In this document: positions 44,264-52,391 of the stretch, one piece after another
How the letters are laid out: the number at the start of each line of letters is the position of its first letter
How positions within the stretch are numbered: the stretch's first letter is position 1
Source: Candidatus Thiodiazotropha endoloripes
GTDB taxonomy: Bacteria; Pseudomonadota; Gammaproteobacteria; Chromatiales; Chromatiaceae
Direction: 5' to 3'
NCBI GenBank assembly: GCA_001709035.1
Contig: LVKA01000008.1
Location: 1,157,008 to 1,221,007 of the forward strand
Length of the DNA stretch: 64,000 nt
Translations under genes and position numbers: made by a program
The notes under the pieces: generated by a model
Databases searched by the model: none
Told to the model about the DNA's origin: nothing
What the model saw: the letters and a program-made list of their open reading frames with translations, nothing else

Positions 44264-47200
44264 TCAGAGTCTGCTGGGCAGGGACTTCCTTTTGATCAGC
44301 AGTACCAGTGCCGGGATCACAAACAGTGACAGCAGTGGGGCTGTCAGCATACCGCCGATGACTGGTGCGGCGATACGCTGCATCACTTCCGAGCCGGTGC
44401 CGTCGCTGAGCATGATCGGCATCAGACCGATCACAACCACCAGTACAGTCATGGCCTTGGGTCGTACTCTGAGGGCCGCACCCTCGATAATGGCCAGCTT
44501 GAGACTCTGCCGATCAGTCAAGCGACCGCTGTCCTGGTAGCTTTTGATGGCGTTGTTGATATAGATCAGCATGACGACTCCGAACTCTGTGGCAATGCCT
44601 GCCAGGGCAATGAAGCCAACAGCCACCGCGACAGAGAGGTTATAACCCATCATCAGTACGAACCAGAATCCCCCCACCAGGGCAAAGGGGATGCTCAACA
44701 TCACCACCAACACATCGGAATAGCGTCGGAAAATAAGATAGAGCAGGGCGAAAATGATAATCAGCAACATCGGCACCAACTGCTTCAACTTGGCTTCGGC
44801 CCGCAGCATATACTCATACTGACCTGTCCAGGTGATGGCGTATCCTGCAGGCAACTTGATGTTCTGTTCAAGCAACTGCTGACCTTTGCTGATATAGCCA
44901 CCAAGATCCCCATCCTTGATATCGATGAATGTCCAGCCGTTGAGACGGGCGTTTTCTGTTTTGATCAGTGGCGGTCCATCAACCACATCCACTCTGGCGA
45001 CCTGTGTGAGGGGCACCTGTGCTCCAGAAGGTGTGATGATGGGAAGTTCACTCAGTTTCTTGATGTCATCGCGCAGTTCACGTGGGAAGCGGATGTTGAT
45101 CGGATAACGCTCTAGACCCTCCACGGTTTCACTGATATTGATACCGCCGACGGCAGCACTGACCATCAGGTTGATATCATCGATATTGATGCCCAGGCGG
45201 GCCGCCTCGAGGCGATCCGGCACGATCTCGATATAGCGGCCAGCCATAACCCGGTCGGAGAATGCGGAACGGGTCTCCGGCAGGGTGGAGAGTTGTTTCT
45301 CGATATCGCGGCCGATCTGCTCAATGGTCTTCAGATCGGGACCGGAGACCTTGATGCCGATGGGCGTCTTGATGCCTGTCGAGAGCATATCGATTCTGGT
45401 TTTGATCGGCATCAGCCAGGCGTTGGTAAGTCCCGGGAAACGTACTGTTCGGTCCAGCTCGGCGATGATGTCGTCGAGCCTCACCCCTTCCCGCCACTCC
45501 TCTCTGGGTTTGAGTCGGATGATGGTCTCGATCATGGTCAGGGGGGCCGGGTCCGTGGCGCTGTCCGCCCGGCCGATCTTACCGAATACCCGCTCCACCT
45601 CAGCTACCTGCATGATCAGGCGGTCGGTCTGTTGCAACAGCTCCTGGGCCTTGCCAATGGATAGTCCCGGCAAGGTGGTGGGCATATACATCAGATCGCC
45701 TTCGAACAGGTCGGGCATGAACTCCGATCCCAGCCCTTGCCCCAGTCGTTGCATCAAGGGGGATTCAGAAAAGCCTTTGCGCCAGGCTTTCTGCATGCCC
45801 AGCTGGGTGTCGTCGATCTGCTCGATCAGGGTACTGCTGTACTCCAGGCCGGCAGCCCTGCTCAGTTTAAGAGGCCACTTCAGGGGTTCCAGCAGACCGC
45901 CGATACCGTAGATCGGAATCACCAGGGTCACTACCAGCAACAGTGCCAGCAGCAGGGATGGCCTGGGTAACCACAAGACGATTCTCAGCAGAGGTCGGTA
46001 CAGTGTGATTAGTGCCCAGCTCAGTGGATTGCTGCTCTCAGCAGGAATCCATCCTTTTAACAGGTAACCCATCAATACCGGTACCAGGGTGACTGCCAGC
46101 CCGGCCGCAGCAGCCATGGCATAGGTTTTGGTATAGACCAGCGGGCCGAACAGGCGTCCTTCCTGTCCCTCCAGGGCGAGCACAGGGAGAAAGCTCAGGG
46201 TGATGATCAGCAGCGAGTAGAAGAGTGCCGGTCCGACCTGCAGCGATGCCTCAAGGATAACTTTCCAGTGCTCCTCTCTTGGGAGTCCGCCGCCACGCTC
46301 CTGCAGACGGCGGTGGGCATTTTCAATCATTACGATGGCGGCATCGACCATGGTGCCGATGGCGATGGCAATACCACCAAGTGACATGATGTTCGCGTTG
46401 ATACCCTGCTGCCGCATGATGATGAAGGCGATCAGAATCCCCATCGGCAGGGTGATCACCGCAACCACGGCAGAGCGAAAGTGAAACAGGAACAGCAGGC
46501 AGATCAGGGCGACAACGATGAACTCCTCAAGCAGCTTGTTGCTCAGATTGTCGACGCTCTCCTCGATCAGAGTTGAGCGGTCGTAGGTCTCGATGATCTC
46601 GACACCTTCCGGCAAGCCGCTCTTGAGTTGCTGTAATTTCCGTTTCACATTTTTTATCGTCGCCAGGGCGTTCTCGCCGTGTCGCATGACGACAATCCCG
46701 CCGGTGACTTCCCCCAATCCGTCCAGGTCGGCGACCACCCGCCGCATCTCCGGGCCGATCTGAATGTTGGCGATATCCTGCAGCAGGATCGGAATACTCT
46801 CTTCGGTAATATCGATGGGAATATGGCGGATATCCTGTTCCGATTTAAGGTAACCACGGGTACGCACCATCAATTCCGCTTCACCCTGCTCGATGACCGA
46901 ACCGCCCACCTCGTAGTTGGCCTGCTTTACCGCCTCGATGGCTTGTGAAATGGGAATGCCCAGTGCGCGTAGCTTCTCCGGACTGAGTACGATCTGATAC
47001 TGGCGAACCATACCGCCAACGCTGGCTACCTCGGCCACTCCGGAAACACTCTGCAACTCATATTTGAGGAACCAGTCCTGCAGGGATCTTAACTGGGCAA
47101 GATCGTGCCTGTTATGCCGGTCGACCAGGGCATAGCTGTAGATCCAGCCCACGCCCGAGGCGTCCGGTCCCAGTTTGGGTTGCACATCGCTGGGCAGACC

Positions 47201-47557
47201 CGAACTGGCCTGGTTGAGGTATTCGAGGACTCTGCTGCGTGCCCAATAGATGTCGGTGCCATCATCAAACACCACGTAGACATAGGAATCGCCAAAGAAC
47301 GAGTAACCCCGAACCGCCTTCGCGCCAGGTACCGACAGCATGGTGGTGGTAATCGGGTAGGTGACCTGGTCTTCAACCACCTGTGGTGCCTGCCCCGGGT
47401 AGTTGGTCTGAATGATGACCTGCACATCCGATAGATCGGGAAGGGCATCGAGGGGTGTCTCACGCAGTGAGTTCCAGCCCCAAATGGCAATGATCAGACT
47501 GGCGAGTAACACCAGTACGCGGTTCTCTATCGACCAACGTATTAACTGCCCAGGCAT
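44264..47557 (-). CDS. cusA: CusA/CzcA-type heavy-metal RND efflux pump
   Basis: This is an inner-membrane RND transporter that drives metal ions (probably Cu(I)/Ag(I)) from cytoplasm or periplasm out through a tripartite complex, using protons. The 1097-residue protein begins MPGQLIRWSIENRVLVLL. It has 12 predicted helices, the periplasmic pore domains, and the GTMVDAAIVMIENAHRR motif of TM4. Compared with CusA (about 1047) it carries about 50 extra residues near 545-610. It lies 5 bp after cusB. No outer-membrane CusC is in the window. Confidence 0.93.
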   Translation of the reverse strand: MPGQLIRWSIENRVLVLLASLIIAIWGWNSLRETPLDALPDLSDVQVIIQTNYPGQAPQVVEDQVTYPITTTMLSVPGAKAVRGYSFFGDSYVYVVFDDGTDIYWARSRVLEYLNQASSGLPSDVQPKLGPDASGVGWIYSYALVDRHNRHDLAQLRSLQDWFLKYELQSVSGVAEVASVGGMVRQYQIVLSPEKLRALGIPISQAIEAVKQANYEVGGSVIEQGEAELMVRTRGYLKSEQDIRHIPIDITEESIPILLQDIANIQIGPEMRRVVADLDGLGEVTGGIVVMRHGENALATIKNVKRKLQQLKSGLPEGVEIIETYDRSTLIEESVDNLSNKLLEEFIVVALICLLFLFHFRSAVVAVITLPMGILIAFIIMRQQGINANIMSLGGIAIAIGTMVDAAIVMIENAHRRLQERGGGLPREEHWKVILEASLQVGPALFYSLLIITLSFLPVLALEGQEGRLFGPLVYTKTYAMAAAAGLAVTLVPVLMGYLLKGWIPAESSNPLSWALITLYRPLLRIVLWLPRPSLLLALLLVVTLVIPIYGIGGLLEPLKWPLKLSRAAGLEYSSTLIEQIDDTQLGMQKAWRKGFSESPLMQRLGQGLGSEFMPDLFEGDLMYMPTTLPGLSIGKAQELLQQTDRLIMQVAEVERVFGKIGRADSATDPAPLTMIETIIRLKPREEWREGVRLDDIIAELDRTVRFPGLTNAWLMPIKTRIDMLSTGIKTPIGIKVSGPDLKTIEQIGRDIEKQLSTLPETRSAFSDRVMAGRYIEIVPDRLEAARLGINIDDINLMVSAAVGGINISETVEGLERYPINIRFPRELRDDIKKLSELPIITPSGAQVPLTQVARVDVVDGPPLIKTENARLNGWTFIDIKDGDLGGYISKGQQLLEQNIKLPAGYAITWTGQYEYMLRAEAKLKQLVPMLLIIIFALLYLIFRRYSDVLVVMLSIPFALVGGFWFVLMMGYNLSVAVAVGFIALAGIATEFGVVMLIYINNAIKSYQDSGRLTDRQSLKLAIIEGAALRVRPKAMTVLVVVIGLMPIMLSDGTGSEVMQRIAAPVIGGMLTAPLLSLFVIPALVLLIKRKSLPSRL

Positions 47558-47562
47558 TTGAA

Positions 47563-49551
47563 CTACTCCGACATGCGCAACAGGCTGCTTTGGATGTTTG
47601 ATTCTGAATCGATGAGGAATTGGCCGGAGACCACTACCTCAGCACCCGCATTCAATCCATCAATAATCTCCACCTGGTTGTCGCCCCACAATCCGGTCTT
47701 CACATCCACTGGCTGGAAGTGGCCCTTACCCTGATACTTGATGATGATCTCACGCTCCCCGGTGAGTATGATTGCTTCACGTGGTACGGTGATAGCATCC
47801 ATCTTCTTTGCGCCGTCATTGATTTCCACCTGTACGAACATATTCAGCAACAGAGCTTCATCCGGATTGGTCACTTCAATTCTGGCGCGCAGGGTGCGAG
47901 TGACCGGATTGATCTCCGGGTAGATGAAATCGATTTTACCAGTCCACTCTCTAGCGGGAATTGCTGGCGAGGTGACCGCTACCTTGTTGCCCTTCTTTAC
48001 CCAGGGTGCATGGTGTTCGAAGATATCCACCATAATCCAGACTTCGCTCAGGTCGACTACGGTGAACATGGTTTGATAGGGTTCGACGTAACTGCCTTCA
48101 CTGACATTCAGCTCGGTAACCCATCCACTGGCGGGTGAGGTGATCTGTACTGTATTCAGAACCTTGCGGTATTGCTCAATCCTCATCAGATCCATCGGAG
48201 GTACTTTCAGTGACCTTAAGGTGTTTCGATAGGAGTCTATTTTTGCATCGAGTTCCGCTTTACGTTCGGGTTCAAAGGCAACCAGATCGTGCTCCTCAAG
48301 TGCATTGATGAGGTCGAGTTGAGCCCGGTTGATCCAGGGCGAGTAGAAGTCGACCAACTCATCCTTCCGTTCAATATGATCCCCTTCGGTTACCAGATAG
48401 AGATTTTCAATCCAGCCACCGGTTCTCGAGTGTATGTTGTAGATCCGCTCATCATCGGCAGTGACTCTGCCCTGGGTTTTTATGGTTTTGCCCAAGTTGC
48501 CCCGGGCGGCCGTGATGGTGCGGATTCCCATATTCTGGATGACGGCGCTTTCGAGAAAAACCTGGGGTTGTTCGCTCTCCATGGACTCCTTGGCGGCGGC
48601 CACTGGTACCAGATCCATGCCACAGATGGGGCAGGATGAGTCTGTATCATGGGAGATGATTTGCGGATGCATCGGACAGATATAGATAGAGCCTGAATGT
48701 TGGTGATCATGATCTGCATGCGTGTCATGGGATGTCACCGGATCCGGTTCTGGGGTATCACTGACTGAGACTCTTTTGGCTTTTGTCAGCAGTGTCTCTT
48801 CGTTGTCATTCCTGTTGGCCTTGGATCGGGAGGAGATTGCTGGCAGCCGGTCACCGTCCCAGTAGCGATGGGATTCGGTCATTGCCTTTGGCATCTCAGA
48901 TCCGTGCTGCATAGTCTTCATGCCATGATTATGGGAGTGCTCCGCGATTTGGTGATCAGTCTCGGGCGCCATTGGTGAAGCGGTCTGTGCAACCAGAAAC
49001 ATGCCGCAGACACTGCATTTGCCCGGTTTGTCACTGGTCTCATTGGGATGCATCGGGCAGGCATAGATTGTCTGATGATCTTCAGACGCATGGTCCGAGT
49101 GGTCCATCGGTTGATGATGGTCATGCCCTGAATGATCGGTTTCGATTTGTGCCACCAGATGCATTCCGCAGATGCTGCATTTGCCCGGTTTGTCACTGGT
49201 CTCGTTGGGATGCATGGGACAGGCGTAGATCGTCTGATGGTCTTTTGACTCATGGTCAGAGTGATGCCCTGTATGATTGGAGCCGGATTGGGCTACCAAG
49301 TGCATCCCGCAGATGCTGCAGCTGCCCGGTTTGTCGCTCGTCTCATTAGGATGCATGGGGCAACTGTAAAGGGTTGTCTGTAGCCTGGTTGCACTCTCCA
49401 AGTCAGAAAGACCATCAATTGATGCATCCATTGACATGTTGGCGCTATGGTGAGTTTCGCCAAAAGCAATTGAGCCGGTTACCAGAGACAGAGTTGCTGT
49501 CAGCGGTATTAGGATTCTGAATATGGCATTGAGAAATCTTTTGGCAATCAT
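47563..49551 (-). CDS. cusB: CusB-type periplasmic adaptor with four metal-binding modules
   Basis: The membrane-fusion protein links CusA to an outer-membrane channel and passes metal to it. It has 662 residues; typical CusB has about 400-500. After a signal peptide (about 1-31) come four Y-x-C-P-M-H-P ... C-x-x-C-G-M modules at about 62-87, 109-134, 163-188 and 290-316, joined by His/Asp-rich linkers. The adaptor itself (barrel-sandwich, beta-barrel and membrane-proximal domains) follows from about 330. The first three modules are almost identical, also at DNA level, which points to recent internal duplication. Confidence 0.93.
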   Translation of the reverse strand: MIAKRFLNAIFRILIPLTATLSLVTGSIAFGETHHSANMSMDASIDGLSDLESATRLQTTLYSCPMHPNETSDKPGSCSICGMHLVAQSGSNHTGHHSDHESKDHQTIYACPMHPNETSDKPGKCSICGMHLVAQIETDHSGHDHHQPMDHSDHASEDHQTIYACPMHPNETSDKPGKCSVCGMFLVAQTASPMAPETDHQIAEHSHNHGMKTMQHGSEMPKAMTESHRYWDGDRLPAISSRSKANRNDNEETLLTKAKRVSVSDTPEPDPVTSHDTHADHDHQHSGSIYICPMHPQIISHDTDSSCPICGMDLVPVAAAKESMESEQPQVFLESAVIQNMGIRTITAARGNLGKTIKTQGRVTADDERIYNIHSRTGGWIENLYLVTEGDHIERKDELVDFYSPWINRAQLDLINALEEHDLVAFEPERKAELDAKIDSYRNTLRSLKVPPMDLMRIEQYRKVLNTVQITSPASGWVTELNVSEGSYVEPYQTMFTVVDLSEVWIMVDIFEHHAPWVKKGNKVAVTSPAIPAREWTGKIDFIYPEINPVTRTLRARIEVTNPDEALLLNMFVQVEINDGAKKMDAITVPREAIILTGEREIIIKYQGKGHFQPVDVKTGLWGDNQVEIIDGLNAGAEVVVSGQFLIDSESNIQSSLLRMSE

Positions 49552-49632
49552 CTACAGGTCCTAATTGGGGTGGTGTATGCCATCTACATTACAACTTAAC
49601 TCTCATTCTCATAGCGTAGACTTGTTGTTCTT

Positions 49633-50331
49633 TTACTCTGTCTGAATGGCGATTAACTGAAGATCGAAAACCAATGTACTGTTAGGAGGGATTCTTGGTG
49701 GTGCTCCCTTTTCGCCATAAGCAAGCGCGGGTGGGATGAACAGTTGCCAACGATCGCCTTTCTTCATCAGTTGCAGAGCTTCTGTCCAGCCCTTGATCAC
49801 ACCATTGACATGAAAGCTTGCCGGTTTTCCTCGATCAAAGGAACTGTCAAAAACTTGTCCGTTCAGCAGCTTACCGGTGTAGTGCACAAGCACTTTATCG
49901 TTGTTATCCGGATGATTCGTTCCGTATCCCTTCTCTATCATCCTGTACTGTAAACCACTGTCTGTGGTGATGACGTCTGGTTTTGCTCTGTTTTCGGCAT
50001 GAAACCTGTTGCTCTTTTCAAGCAGCAGTTGAAATTGACTGGCTCTCAGCTGTTTCTTTTTCTCTGCAAGGCTTCTACCCAGCTCCGCCATGACCTGTTT
50101 CATTTCTGCTGCAGACATTTGGCTCTGATTCTCATGCAGTGCGTCACGGATGCCCTGTATGACCGCTTCCGGGCGGATCTCAATATCTTGAAACCTGAAG
50201 TCACTGCCGATCTGATAACCAACGCTATAGTTGATCTTGGAAGCCTCATCCGACAGTGGGGCTTGCTGGCCGGCAATTGCAGGAAATGCCATGAGACATG
50301 CGATAAACAAAGATGTGGTGGTTCTGAACAT
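49633..50331 (-). CDS. FKBP-type peptidyl-prolyl isomerase (Mip-like)
   Basis: The protein is about 232 residues, with a signal peptide (MFRTTTSLFIACLMAFPAIA), an N-terminal dimerisation/helical domain (INYSVGYQIGSDF to about 120) and an FKBP domain with VLVHYTGKLLNGQVFDSS, GVIKGWTEALQLMKKG and IPPALAYGEKGAPP. The start at 50331 is chosen for the signal peptide; ATG 50376 is possible. It acts as a periplasmic folding catalyst. A second FKBP gene lies 1.2 kb away, and both sit within the copper region. Confidence 0.9.
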   Translation of the reverse strand: MFRTTTSLFIACLMAFPAIAGQQAPLSDEASKINYSVGYQIGSDFRFQDIEIRPEAVIQGIRDALHENQSQMSAAEMKQVMAELGRSLAEKKKQLRASQFQLLLEKSNRFHAENRAKPDVITTDSGLQYRMIEKGYGTNHPDNNDKVLVHYTGKLLNGQVFDSSFDRGKPASFHVNGVIKGWTEALQLMKKGDRWQLFIPPALAYGEKGAPPRIPPNSTLVFDLQLIAIQTE

Positions 50332-50691
50332 GAGCCTGAAATTCCCAATTAGTAAGCTTGCAATCAGCGGTTGCATGGGGTGTCGCCAGCAACAAAAAAA
50401 TATAGTTATTTACTTGGTTCCGATCTTCGATTGTATCAAGGTTTTAACTGCCTAGAAAAAGTGTTTTAAGGCTATTTTGCCCAAATCAGCGAAGGTCAGA
50501 CAGTATTCGAAGATGAACTTAATCCGGCAAAAGAATGAGTATGGGTAGTTCTATGTATTTTGGATTTGAAATCTGGGTATATTTGATTCTTCCGGCCTTT
50601 TAATAGAGTTTCCGATATTGATTAAAACAGTAATCCATGTTGTATTGCTGGTGATATTTTTTTCTGTCCATGCGGGGACTGGGTAAGGGAG
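50332..50691. other. Intergenic region between divergent FKBP and 50692 genes
   Basis: Holds the leaders of both genes. I see no clear promoter elements or repeats. GGGTAAGGGAG just before 50692 is the ribosome site of the next gene. Confidence 0.4.
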
Positions 50692-51351
50692 ATGATGATG
50701 TTGAAATCGAGATATTTAACTACCGCAGTCTTAGGTCTGGGCCTGATCGGCAGTGTTCACGGGGATTCAATACTCACTTTTGAAATGAGTGGCCCGAATG
50801 CGGCAAAAGAGACAAGAACAGTATCGATAACCGGTCGTTGGCTGAGAATCGACACTGATCAGCAGGGTAGTCCCGACTACACACTGATGGACACCGGCCG
50901 TATGCTTATGTTTGAGGTCGATGACAAGAAAAAAAGCTACAAAACAACTCATATGGGTAAATATTATTGGCCCAAGGATGTAAAACCCAGATTGAAGCCT
51001 ATGAGGGAAAAGGGTGTGGTTGCCGGTAAGCGTTGTAGAAAAATACATGAAGTGGTCGGTTCTAAACATGCATTGAACCACTGTATGCTGCCCGGTACTG
51101 AGCTGGGTTTGGACGAGCGTTCGACAAAAACCCTGTCCCGTCTTTATCAGCTCTCCAGGCGTATGAAGCTCGACTGGATCGGAGCCATGACACCTGACGA
51201 GCGGCAGATTTCAATCAGCAGTCAGGATCTGAAGAGCGGTGCCACTCTGAAATTCACCTCCATTTTGCATAAGGGAATTCCTGATAACAAATTCAAGATC
51301 CCGGATACTTACCAACGCATCAAGGTCGAACAGAAGAAATATAAACACTGA
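50692..51351 (+). CDS. Exported protein, DUF4412-like
   Basis: The 219-residue protein has a signal peptide (MMMLKSRYLTTAVLGLGL, cleavage near GSVHG-DS); the exact ATG among three in a row is uncertain. The mature sequence is beta-rich, with SILTFEMSGPNAAKETRTVSI near the start and a DTGRMLMFEVDDKKKSY strand resembling DUF4412 periplasmic domains. It ends basic (VEQKKYKH). It lies alone on the plus strand between two FKBP genes in the copper region, so a periplasmic stress role is possible (inference). Confidence 0.6.
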   Translation: MMMLKSRYLTTAVLGLGLIGSVHGDSILTFEMSGPNAAKETRTVSITGRWLRIDTDQQGSPDYTLMDTGRMLMFEVDDKKKSYKTTHMGKYYWPKDVKPRLKPMREKGVVAGKRCRKIHEVVGSKHALNHCMLPGTELGLDERSTKTLSRLYQLSRRMKLDWIGAMTPDERQISISSQDLKSGATLKFTSILHKGIPDNKFKIPDTYQRIKVEQKKYKH

Positions 51352-51547
51352 AGAGTGAGGAAACCCTTATAGTATCGCCATTCCGCTGGATGTCGGGTAA
51401 AAGCGCAAGCGCGTTGAACGACCGAAAGTCGGCCCGAAAGGTGAGCGATGCGAAGAATCCATAGGACTGATCGGCCTGGATTCCCACAGTCACTCGGATG
51501 ACGTAAAGTATCTTTGTCAGGAGATCTTCAATATCTGCTGTTGATTG

Positions 51548-52279
51548 CTACTTCGATGCCTGTGAAGGTGGCACGGCTGTTTCAAGTAATTCGACTTCGA
51601 TGATTACCGTCTCATGGGCAACCGGTCCATTGCGACCATAGGCCAATTGATGGGGGATATACAACTCCCATTTGGCACCGGGTTGCATCAGTTGCAGGGC
51701 TTCAGACATACCTGGAATCAATTCACCGACACGATGAGTTTTCGGGCCACCCTTAAGGTGGGTACTGTAAAACACCTGGCTATCGAGGCGGCGGGAGACG
51801 TAGTGCAGCTTGACCTGATCGTCTTTTGTCGGCTGGGTACCACTGCCAGGCTTGATGATTTTGTACTGTAAGCCACTGCCGGTGGTGACAACACCGGGCA
51901 ACGCTCTGTTTTTTTCCAAAAACTCACTGCCAGCCTTCAATCTGCGCTGTTTCTCGGTTTGTCTGTGTTTCATCTTTGCCATGGCGTCAGCTTTCATATC
52001 CTTGGTGATCTGACGCTTGAGATTGACCAGCAGCTCTCTCATTTCAGCGGGTTTCAACTCTGGTTGCTTACCGGCATGACCATCATTCATGCCACGGGAT
52101 AATGCTTCAGGATCCAGGTCCATATTCTGTTTCCTGAAATCCTGGCCGATCTGCTGACCAATCGCATAGTTTGTGCGGTCAACTTTGTCTGATAGTGATA
52201 CGGCTTCATCTGCAAATAGACTATTGCTGATGAGAAGTATTGCGATGAGTTGCATCGTGCGGTATTGCATGGAATTCAT
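51548..52279 (-). CDS. FKBP-type peptidyl-prolyl isomerase (divergent copy)
   Basis: The 243-residue protein has a signal peptide (about 1-23, ...SNSLFADEA), the same two-domain layout as the gene at 49633-50331, and a C-terminal FKBP domain (VKLHYVSRRLDSQVFYST, ELIPGMSEALQLMQPG, IPHQLAYGRNG). Several active-site aromatic and Asp residues differ from standard FKBPs (VFYSTH instead of VFDSSF), so isomerase activity may be reduced. It lies between the DUF4412-like gene and the multicopper oxidase gene on the oxidase strand. Confidence 0.85.
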   Translation of the reverse strand: MNSMQYRTMQLIAILLISNSLFADEAVSLSDKVDRTNYAIGQQIGQDFRKQNMDLDPEALSRGMNDGHAGKQPELKPAEMRELLVNLKRQITKDMKADAMAKMKHRQTEKQRRLKAGSEFLEKNRALPGVVTTGSGLQYKIIKPGSGTQPTKDDQVKLHYVSRRLDSQVFYSTHLKGGPKTHRVGELIPGMSEALQLMQPGAKWELYIPHQLAYGRNGPVAHETVIIEVELLETAVPPSQASK

Positions 52280-52341
52280 AGCCTCTGTTGTTGCGGATCA
52301 GATAAAGCCGATGGGTAACAATGCATCATACTGGAGATAAG

Positions 52342-52367
52342 AAAAAAGGGCCGCACGAGGCGGCCCC
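52342..52367 (-). terminator. Intrinsic terminator of the multicopper oxidase gene
   Basis: GGGCCGC (52348-52354) pairs perfectly with GCGGCCC (52360-52366). On the minus strand the stem is followed by a six-T run (complement of 52342-52347). It is located 25 bp after the oxidase stop codon. Confidence 0.88.
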
Positions 52368-52391
52368 AAGATTCTAGTCTATTGGTTACTG

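Noticed and set aside
48988..49368. Regularly spaced repeats considered as a CRISPR array
   Set aside because: They are in-frame coding repeats (metal-binding modules of the adaptor), not short palindromic repeats with unique spacers.
51430..51545. Apparent resemblance to the decayed copy at 43888-44137
   Set aside because: The match is short and scattered; it cannot be told from chance by eye.
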